Shown: positions 57,350-64,000 of the stretch, one piece after another | How positions within the stretch are numbered: the stretch's first letter is position 1 | Layout: each line of letters begins with the position of its first letter | Assembly (NCBI GenBank): GCA_028689665.1 | Contig: JAQVCR010000005.1 | Span: forward strand, 28,403 to 92,402 | Source: Muribaculaceae bacterium | GTDB lineage: Bacteria; Bacteroidota; Bacteroidia; Bacteroidales; Muribaculaceae | Direction of reading: 5' to 3' | DNA length: 64,000 nucleotides | The notes under the pieces: model-generated | What the model saw: the letters and a program-made list of their open reading frames with translations, nothing else | What the model was told of the DNA's origin: nothing | Database searches by the model: none | Made by a program: the position numbers and the translations under genes

Positions 57350-58357
57350 ATGGAAACTCAAAACAAAACAGAAATTAAGGCTAAAGATAAATCTCTTATG
57401 GCTGCTCTTGGCATTATTGTTGCCGTGGTTTTAATTCTTGCAATTGTAGGACTACTATTAATTCGCCCGGCATCAACTATTTTGCAGGGACAAGCCGATG
57501 CGTCATCGGTTAGAGTTTCGGGTAAGCTACCGGGACGTGTGGCAGAGTTCTATGTCGAAGAAGGACAAGCAGTGAAACAAGGTGATACTCTTGTTAGAAT
57601 ACACTCTTCGCTAGTCGATGCTAAACTTATGCAAGCTCAAGCAATGGAAACAGTGGCTTCGTCGATGAATCAAAAAGTTGACGCCGGCACAAGAATACAA
57701 ATTAAAAATGCAGCTTACGACCTATGGCAACAAGCTATTGCCGCCGAGACAATAACAAAGAAAACGTATGAACGACTAGAGTCTTTATATAAACAAGGTG
57801 TAGTGTCGGAACAGAAACGCGATGAGGCTCAAGCAGCATATACCGCCGCTCAGGCTGCCGCCAAAGCCGCTAAATCTCAATACGATTTAGCTGTCGAGGG
57901 CGCACAAAAAGAAGATAAAGCAAGTGCCGCCGCTATGGTAAATGCCGCAAAAGGTAGTGTCGATGAAGTGAAGGCTATCCTAGAAGACCAATATCTAACA
58001 GCACCGTGTGATGGTGAAATATCGGATATTTATCCTCATGTAGGCGAGCTAGTGGCTATGGGCGCACCCATAATGTCGGTTCTCAAAGTCCAAGATATGT
58101 GGATTACATTCAATGTGAGAGAAGAGATGCTTAATGATATGCCAATGGGCAAGGAGATAGAAGTGATGATTCCGGCTCTAAATAAACAGAAAGCTAAAAT
58201 GAAAGTTTTCTATATTCACGATATGGGTAGCTATGCAGTGTGGAGCGCAACAAAAGCTACCGGTGATTATGACAGCAAAACATTCCAAGTAAAAATGCGT
58301 CCAGAGACAAGAATACCTAATCTACGTCCGGGAATGTCAATTATTATAGGAGAATAA
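57350..58357 (+). CDS. HlyD/EmrA-type membrane fusion protein
   Basis: A 335-residue periplasmic adaptor anchored by one N-terminal helix (about 17-39, LGIIVAVVLILAIVGLLLI). A biotinyl-lipoyl half-motif (VSGKLPGRVAEFYVEEGQAVKQGDTLVRIHS) is split by a long helical hairpin (about 95-205), then completed by YLTAPCDGEISDIYPHVGELVAMGAPIMSVLKV and a beta-barrel domain. It links the TolC duct to the inner-membrane permeases. The permease gene begins 6 bases after its stop. Confidence 0.92.
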   Translation: METQNKTEIKAKDKSLMAALGIIVAVVLILAIVGLLLIRPASTILQGQADASSVRVSGKLPGRVAEFYVEEGQAVKQGDTLVRIHSSLVDAKLMQAQAMETVASSMNQKVDAGTRIQIKNAAYDLWQQAIAAETITKKTYERLESLYKQGVVSEQKRDEAQAAYTAAQAAAKAAKSQYDLAVEGAQKEDKASAAAMVNAAKGSVDEVKAILEDQYLTAPCDGEISDIYPHVGELVAMGAPIMSVLKVQDMWITFNVREEMLNDMPMGKEIEVMIPALNKQKAKMKVFYIHDMGSYAVWSATKATGDYDSKTFQVKMRPETRIPNLRPGMSIIIGE

Positions 58358-58363
58358 TTGAAT

Positions 58364-59530
58364 ATGAGAAATTTAGGATTTCGTAAATCGATAACAAGAG
58401 GCTTTGTGCAATTGGCTCGTCGTCCAATATATTTGATTGCGATGATTCTAATTCCTATAGCCACGGCGTTGTTCCTTCTCAGCCTTATGGAAGATGGACT
58501 ACCAAGCCGTGTGCCTGCCGCTGTTGTCGATTTAGACCACACAGAGATGTCTCGCAGTGTTACTCGCACTCTCGATGCTATGCAGATGGTGAATGTTACC
58601 ATGAAGCTCAATAGTTATAGCGAAGCTCACGATGCTATGCAACGTGGCGAAATCTTTGGCTATTTCATTATTCCTGAGGGCTTCGCACAGAAGGCTCTCT
58701 CGGCTCGTCAACCAGAAATATCATATTATTCTAATCTCACATATTATGTGCCCGGCTCGTTATTATTTAAGGGGTTTAAGATTACTTCTAATCTGGCATC
58801 GGGAGCATTAATTAAAAATGTACTCTCAGGCGTAGGCGCACCAGAATATATGATTATGCCGGCTATTCAGCCTTATTCAACTCACGTTCACCCTATTGGT
58901 AATCCGTGGATGAGCTATGCAATATATTTGGGTAATTCGTTTATCCCGTGTGCTTTAGCACTGATGATTCTATTGGTTACCAGCTACAGCATTGCTATCG
59001 AAATTAAGCACAAAACTTCGCGCCAATGGCTCGAAGATGCTAATGGATCTATGTTTATGGCAGTTATAGGTAAATTATTGCCTCAGACGGTTATCTTCTT
59101 TACTGTGGGGCTTTTAATTCAGGCTATGCTCTTTGGGTACAGCCATTTCCCTCTAAATTGCAGTATCTGGTATATGATTCTGGATATGTTCTTGTTGGTA
59201 ATCGCTTGTCAGAGCTTTGCATTACTTGTGGTCAGTGCTTTGCCAAATTTAAGAATAGCGTTGAGTGTATGTTCGCTTGTCGGGATACTTTCGTTCTCGG
59301 TAGCCGGATTCTCTTTCCCAACCGAACAGATGTATAGCTGGATCGATATTTTTAGTTATATCTTGCCAATACGTTACTACTTCCTTATATATATAGACCA
59401 AGCATTAAATGGTATTCCTCTATTTTTCTCTAAAACTTATTATGCGGCTCTATTAGTGTTCCCGCTAATATCTACATCTCTTTTATGGAATCTGAAACGA
59501 GCTTGTAAAAATCCTGTATATATTCCTTAA
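58364..59530 (+). CDS. ABC-2 type transporter permease (first)
   Basis: A 388-residue inner-membrane protein: one N-terminal helix (about 20-40), a large periplasmic domain (about 45-180) and five or six C-terminal helices. The pattern (RPIYLIAMILIPIATALFLLSLMEDGLPSRVPAAVVDLDHTEMSRSVTRTLDAM) is that of YhhJ/YbhR-type ABC-2 permeases. The ATG at 58364 is preferred over the TTG at 58358. Paralogous to the next gene; they probably form a heterodimer. No ATPase gene is in the run. Confidence 0.9.
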   Translation: MRNLGFRKSITRGFVQLARRPIYLIAMILIPIATALFLLSLMEDGLPSRVPAAVVDLDHTEMSRSVTRTLDAMQMVNVTMKLNSYSEAHDAMQRGEIFGYFIIPEGFAQKALSARQPEISYYSNLTYYVPGSLLFKGFKITSNLASGALIKNVLSGVGAPEYMIMPAIQPYSTHVHPIGNPWMSYAIYLGNSFIPCALALMILLVTSYSIAIEIKHKTSRQWLEDANGSMFMAVIGKLLPQTVIFFTVGLLIQAMLFGYSHFPLNCSIWYMILDMFLLVIACQSFALLVVSALPNLRIALSVCSLVGILSFSVAGFSFPTEQMYSWIDIFSYILPIRYYFLIYIDQALNGIPLFFSKTYYAALLVFPLISTSLLWNLKRACKNPVYIP

Positions 59531-59534
59531 TGTT

Positions 59535-60731
59535 ATGAGCAATATCAAAAATAAAATATTAACTCCTTTTATCGACATTTTCATGGTCTGGAAACGTGAG
59601 TTTAGAAATGTCTTTAAAGATGTGGGTGTTATGATTTTCTTCTTAGCACTCCCTACTCTGTATCCTATTGTTTATTCTTTGATCTACAATACCGAACTTG
59701 CTCGTGAGGTGCCTGTTATTGTTGTCGACGATTGTCGCACCGAAGGAAGTAGAGAATTTGTACGTAATATTGACGCCTCGCAATATGCACATGTTGTTGG
59801 ATATGCTGCTAATATGGAAGAGGCCAAACGCGGAATGCACGAAAAAGAGGCTTATGGTATTCTGCAACTACCATCAGATTTTACTGAGAGTCTGGGACGT
59901 GGAGTGCAAGCTAATGCTAATCTCTATTGTGATATGAGTCTGCTTATTCGCTATAAGGGACTATTGATTTCGCTTACAAATGTCGCCATGGAAATGGGAG
60001 CAAAAATTCAAGCTCAGAAAATTGACGATTTTGCACCGTCTTACACGCCTGTGGCTTCTAATCCCATACCTTCATTCTCTATCTTTATGGGTAATCCCGA
60101 ACAGGGGTTTGCATCGTTTGTACTACCGGGAATTTTAGTCCTTATTCTGCAACAAAGTCTTGTGCTTGGTATTGCATTCCTTGGCGTTGGTGAGCGTGAT
60201 CGCAGAAAGAAAAACAATGGTTACGATCCATGTTCGGCGAATGCCGGTATTATACCCACAATGATAGGTAAAGCTATGTGCTACTACACAATATATGTGG
60301 CTATAACTGTATATATTCTTCACTTCGTACCTCATTTCTTTAGCTTCCCTCAATTTGGTAATATCGACCAGATATATACCTTCATTATGCCTTTCCTATT
60401 TGCTAGTATTTTTATGGGTATGGTGTTCCAAAATTTTATTCGTCAGCGGGAAGATGCCTTCTTAATAATAGTTTTCACATCAGTAATTTTCCTTTTCCTT
60501 TCGGGACTTACCTGGCCTAGATATGCCATGAATAGATTCTGGATTCTTCTTGGCGATATTATTCCGGGTACATGGGGAGTAGAAGGATTCATCAGAATGA
60601 ATGGTGATGGGGCAACGCTAGAACAAACTGCATATCCCTACACAATGCTTTGGATATTGACAGGAGCATATTTTATAATTGCTTACGCCTGCTATCGATT
60701 CATTGATCGTCGTCGCAAAATCAAACAATAA
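59535..60731 (+). CDS. ABC-2 type transporter permease (second)
   Basis: A 398-residue paralogue of the preceding permease with the same plan: N-terminal helix (FKDVGVMIFFLALPTLYPIVYSLIYN), periplasmic domain (VPVIVVDDCRTEGSREFVRNIDAS) and C-terminal helices including FASFVLPGILVLILQQSLVLGIAFLG. It starts 4 bases after the first permease. mcrB begins 17 bases after its stop with no terminator, so transcription may continue into the restriction genes. Confidence 0.9.
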   Translation: MSNIKNKILTPFIDIFMVWKREFRNVFKDVGVMIFFLALPTLYPIVYSLIYNTELAREVPVIVVDDCRTEGSREFVRNIDASQYAHVVGYAANMEEAKRGMHEKEAYGILQLPSDFTESLGRGVQANANLYCDMSLLIRYKGLLISLTNVAMEMGAKIQAQKIDDFAPSYTPVASNPIPSFSIFMGNPEQGFASFVLPGILVLILQQSLVLGIAFLGVGERDRRKKNNGYDPCSANAGIIPTMIGKAMCYYTIYVAITVYILHFVPHFFSFPQFGNIDQIYTFIMPFLFASIFMGMVFQNFIRQREDAFLIIVFTSVIFLFLSGLTWPRYAMNRFWILLGDIIPGTWGVEGFIRMNGDGATLEQTAYPYTMLWILTGAYFIIAYACYRFIDRRRKIKQ

Positions 60732-60748
60732 TTTGGGTGTAAAATAAA

Positions 60749-62386
60749 ATGAACGATTTTGGACGATATAAATGCTTGTTAGAATATTTTGTTTCGCATC
60801 TCGACTGGGTGCAAAATAATGACCCCACCTTTGTGGGCTATAATAAATATATTAAGCCAATAACTAATTTTATATCTACCGGACTGGGGTATAGTGGGCA
60901 GTCGATACAGCAACAAGTCGCAGATTGGTCACAATATGATGATTATGAAATTTGCATAAATATTACTTGTAGTTTTGGCAAATATACTACAAAGCAATGC
61001 TATCTTAATTGGAAAAATACATGGCTTAATACTCGCCCTAAGTGGAAGAATAACAAAATTATTGGACTCTATCTTTCAGAGCAACAGTATGCCTCTGCTT
61101 CTCCATTGTTGGAATATAGTTTAGATGAGTTAGGACTTTTTGATAATGATGAACCGAACAATAATCTGAAATTATTCTATAATCAATTTAAGAAGCTGAT
61201 TATAGAATATGAAAATACAAATAATATTATGAATTACGTTGACCTACTTAAATCGAATAAGAACTTAATACTTACAGGTGCACCGGGTACCGGGAAAACT
61301 TATTTAGCTAAACAAATTGCAAATCAATTAATAAAGGAGAATAGCAAATGCAATGCTAATGAGCAAATAGGATTTGTTCAGTTTCATCCTTCGTATGACT
61401 ATACCGATTTTATTGAAGGTCTGAGAGCCGAAGAAACCGATAACGGCGATGTGATTTTCCGACTTCATAATGGCATTTTTAAAGAGTTTTGCAGTAAGGC
61501 GCTATCTAAAAAAATATCTAAGCGTACATTTGATGAGTGCTACGAAGAATTTATTGAGTTAGACTCCGATGAGCTTGATATTCATACTCTTGTATATAAT
61601 AAGAAACTAAACTATCGTATTAATAGCCGCAAATCTATCGAAATATTTACCGACAAGACTAGTTGGGTGATAAAGAAAGAGCTTCTGCGCGCTTATGTAA
61701 TGGATAATGAGGTGAGCGATTGGAAACCCTACGTTTTGGCTATTGGCGATAGATTTAAAAAAATGTATGACGAAGATTTAAAGATTAATGGAATCGCCGA
61801 TGCCTCTAATAAATTCGTATTTATTATTGATGAAATTAATCGAGGTGAGATCTCAAAAATATTTGGCGAACTATTTTTCTCTATCGATCCCGGATATCGT
61901 GGAACTGCTGGAAAAGTTAAAACTCAATTTGCGAATATCCAGTCTCACGAAACAAATACAATCTTTGATGATAACATTGGAAAAGGTTGGTTTTATGTAC
62001 CCGAAAATGTATATATCATTGGCACTATGAACGACATCGACCGAAGTGTTGAAAGTATGGATTTTGCTATGCGACGTCGCTTTGCATGGCACGAGGTAAC
62101 TGCCGATGAGTCAACTTTGATGTGGAATGGACAGATTGATAATTGGAAAGATGAGGCGAAGAAAAGAATGAAATCGCTAAATTCGGCTATCGAGGAGATA
62201 CAAGGTCTAAATTCATCTTACCATATCGGTGCTGCTTATTTCTTGAAATTAAAAAATTATAACGGCGATTTCGATAAACTTTGGAATATACATATTCGTG
62301 GAGTTGTCTATGAATACTTAAGGGGATTGCCCGATGCAGTTGAACTTGAAACTAAATTATTAAGTGCCTATAATCTAGTGCCTTAA
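60749..62386 (+). CDS. mcrB: McrB-like AAA+ GTPase of a type IV restriction system
   Basis: The motor and DNA-recognition subunit of an McrBC modification-dependent nuclease. The 545-residue protein has an N-terminal domain (about 1-150) that I cannot assign; it may read modified DNA and resembles DUF3578-type regions only loosely (NKIIGLYLSEQQ). The AAA domain has Walker A GAPGTGKT (Lys183), the FVQFHPSYDYTDFIEGL segment, Walker B FIIDEINRGEISKIFGELF, and sensor TMNDIDRSVESMDFAMRRRFAW. The last corresponds to the E. coli NTAD guanine-recognition motif but reads NDID here. The mcrC gene follows after 5 bases. No methyltransferase is nearby, as expected for type IV systems. Confidence 0.92.
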   Translation: MNDFGRYKCLLEYFVSHLDWVQNNDPTFVGYNKYIKPITNFISTGLGYSGQSIQQQVADWSQYDDYEICINITCSFGKYTTKQCYLNWKNTWLNTRPKWKNNKIIGLYLSEQQYASASPLLEYSLDELGLFDNDEPNNNLKLFYNQFKKLIIEYENTNNIMNYVDLLKSNKNLILTGAPGTGKTYLAKQIANQLIKENSKCNANEQIGFVQFHPSYDYTDFIEGLRAEETDNGDVIFRLHNGIFKEFCSKALSKKISKRTFDECYEEFIELDSDELDIHTLVYNKKLNYRINSRKSIEIFTDKTSWVIKKELLRAYVMDNEVSDWKPYVLAIGDRFKKMYDEDLKINGIADASNKFVFIIDEINRGEISKIFGELFFSIDPGYRGTAGKVKTQFANIQSHETNTIFDDNIGKGWFYVPENVYIIGTMNDIDRSVESMDFAMRRRFAWHEVTADESTLMWNGQIDNWKDEAKKRMKSLNSAIEEIQGLNSSYHIGAAYFLKLKNYNGDFDKLWNIHIRGVVYEYLRGLPDAVELETKLLSAYNLVP

Positions 62387-62391
62387 TTGTG

Positions 62392-63711
62392 ATGGTTACT
62401 ACTGATAATAATTGTGGACGTTTCACGGTTAGTGATGCTCATATCCATAACCTTAAACTAATTGCCGATGTAGATATTTGCAATCTCACTTCTATCGACG
62501 AAAATAATTTGCTAATATTCCCCGATAATTTTAATCGTAATGATGATAAAATCGCCGATGAGAGAATATTTTCTTTAACAGGAAATACTCTTACTACCGG
62601 TAATATTATGGGCTTTGTGGGCGTGAATGGTAGTGAAATAAGTATTCAATCACGATTTACAAATAACGAGAACGAAGATTTCTTTCTGCATTATATGCTT
62701 CAGAAAGTATTTTGCATTAATGTTTTCAATCTTAAGCATAGCTATAATCAAAATAATATTTTTGATTTTATGCTTTATCTTTTTCCTTATTATCTTAAAA
62801 GAGCATTGCGACAAGGTCTTTTTAAGGAATATCAGCGCAAAACTTACAATAATGCTAATATAAGGGGACAGATAAATATTAATCAGAATATCAAGAAAAA
62901 TATACCATTTACCGGAAATGTCGCCTATAATGTCAGAGAATACAGCTACAATAATCATATCACTCAGCTTATAAGGCACACTATTGAGCATATTCGTAGC
63001 CTTAATGTGGGATATAATGTTTTGACAAATGATTATGAAACGGCTAATTGCGTGGCTCAGATTGTCGCTTCTACCTCTTCCTATGACAGAAATATGCGTC
63101 GATATATAATTAATAGCAATATTAAGCCAATATTACATCCTTATTTTTATCAGTATTCGCAATTACAAAAATTGTGTTTGCAAATTCTTCGTTATGAAGG
63201 CTTGAAATATGGTAACGAGAAAGACAAAGTATATGGGTTGCTATTTGATGGTGCGTGGCTGTGGGAGGAATATCTTAATACAATTTTGGATAAATTAGAT
63301 TTTAAGCACCCTCAAAACAGGATTGGGAAAAATGCAATATATCTTTTTGTTAAAAATGCTACTGCTAAACGTTATCCAGATTTTTTTAAAGATAATATAA
63401 TCCTTGACGCTAAGTATAAAAGATTATCCGAAAAGAAATTACAATCTATCGACAGGAACGATTTGCATCAGATTATTACTTATATGTATATCACACGGGC
63501 GAAAATAGGTGCTGTTATTGCGCCAAACGATAATTTATCTATCAACACATGCCCATCTCCCGAAATTCTTAATGGCTTTGGGGGTAAAATGATGCTTTTA
63601 AATCTTTATATCCCACAATCGACACCTTGTTATGATAAATTTTGTGCGCAGATTCAGCAAAGTGAGAGAATTTTGGTTGACTATATTAAAAATATTGAAA
63701 TACAAATTTAA
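62392..63711 (+). CDS. mcrC: McrC-like nuclease subunit
   Basis: The endonuclease partner of McrB. With the ATG at 62392 (next to an in-frame GTG at 62389) it has 439 residues. The N-terminal part (about 20-120, IMGFVGVNGSEISIQSRF) is the McrB-contact domain. The C-terminal PD-(D/E)xK-like nuclease shows LFDGAWLWEEYLNTIL, RYPDFFKDNIILDAKYKRL (catalytic Asp and the DAK motif) and QIITYMYITRAKIGAVIAP. All expected catalytic elements appear intact. The pair should cut DNA carrying modified cytosines; the exact target is unknown. Confidence 0.92.
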   Translation: MVTTDNNCGRFTVSDAHIHNLKLIADVDICNLTSIDENNLLIFPDNFNRNDDKIADERIFSLTGNTLTTGNIMGFVGVNGSEISIQSRFTNNENEDFFLHYMLQKVFCINVFNLKHSYNQNNIFDFMLYLFPYYLKRALRQGLFKEYQRKTYNNANIRGQININQNIKKNIPFTGNVAYNVREYSYNNHITQLIRHTIEHIRSLNVGYNVLTNDYETANCVAQIVASTSSYDRNMRRYIINSNIKPILHPYFYQYSQLQKLCLQILRYEGLKYGNEKDKVYGLLFDGAWLWEEYLNTILDKLDFKHPQNRIGKNAIYLFVKNATAKRYPDFFKDNIILDAKYKRLSEKKLQSIDRNDLHQIITYMYITRAKIGAVIAPNDNLSINTCPSPEILNGFGGKMMLLNLYIPQSTPCYDKFCAQIQQSERILVDYIKNIEIQI

Positions 63712-63912
63712 ATTTTCAATAGCGAAAAGTCCTTTTTTGGTCGCCTGATGACGGTGCTCTAAATACATCGTGCTATGAAGCTATGTTATATAGCATATAA
63801 ATAACACTATTTAACATAGGAGCTAAGCCACTATTTAATAGGGTATAACGAGCCAAATCGTGGCTGAATAACGGAAAAAAGCTAAAAACTCTTGAAAATA
63901 GTTGTAAAAATA

Positions 63913-63944
63913 TTTGGAGCGTAAGAGTAAAAGCCATAACTTTG
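63913..63944 (+). promoter_or_regulatory. Strong stable-RNA promoter, probably of an rRNA operon
   Basis: TTTGGAG (-33 region from 63913) and TAACTTTG (63937-63944), spaced 20 bases, preceded by A-tracts that resemble an UP element. Downstream, CACTCGCTTTTGAGAAACAA and the final GTTCATTG resemble the leader preceding 16S rRNA in Bacteroidales. No rRNA is inside the window, so this is a prediction about the adjoining sequence. 63712-63912 otherwise holds short inverted repeats (GCTAT/ATAGC near 63780; AGCCAC/GTGGCT near 63825-63864). Confidence 0.6.
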
Positions 63945-64000
63945 CACTCGCTTTTGAGAAACAACGCAACGAAACAAGAGCGAAATGAAATAGTTCATTG

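Overview
The window looks like chromosomal DNA of a gut- or host-associated Bacteroidales bacterium. The genes are AT-rich. Almost every transcription start carries the Bacteroidetes promoter type (-7 box TAnnTTTG, often with TTTG or TTG 18-23 bases upstream), and Shine-Dalgarno sites are weak or absent. The protein families are typical of the phylum: DUF4831, DUF4919, DUF4876, DUF6850, a HmuY-like lipoprotein, a GH97 alpha-glucosidase, a DUF6377 regulator and a type IX secretion sorting domain. I cannot name the genus from the sequence alone.

Layout. 1-5 kb: the tail of a DUF4465 protein, a hybrid sensor kinase and a DUF4831 protein. 5-12 kb: asnA, tRNA-Asp, topA, an orphan LuxR-type regulator with a GTG start inside a repeat cluster, and the sulfur pair metY-cysK. 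12-21 kb: a TPR membrane protein, a secreted C10 cysteine protease with a T9SS tail, rel (ppGpp) next to a PgpH-type c-di-AMP phosphodiesterase, and two small envelope genes. 21-24.5 kb: an XRE regulator divergent from a large surface lipoprotein gene broken by one frameshift and four in-frame stops. 24.7-28 kb: nnrDE, hpt, adk, then a GC-rich GTGGC repeat tract.

28.1-38.2 kb is the most unusual part. It is one collinear run of a TonB-dependent receptor, a DUF4876 lipoprotein, a DUF6850 outer-membrane barrel, a gingipain-like caspase-fold protein with HEAT-like repeats, a papain-like C1 protease and a shortened HmuY-like lipoprotein. I read it as a candidate envelope system coupling proteolysis to TonB-dependent uptake, possibly of heme, iron or another protein-bound ligand. 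The function is inferred, not shown.

38-44 kb: a MATE exporter, a GH97 enzyme with a SusR-like membrane regulator, and a probable structured RNA (6S RNA candidate). 44-55.7 kb: housekeeping genes (upp, ribF, a HAD phosphatase; rimP-nusA-infB; folK; rsfS-ftsH). 55.9-63.7 kb: a TolC/HlyD/ABC-2 permease export operon running directly into an McrBC restriction pair. The window ends in what looks like the promoter and leader of an rRNA operon.
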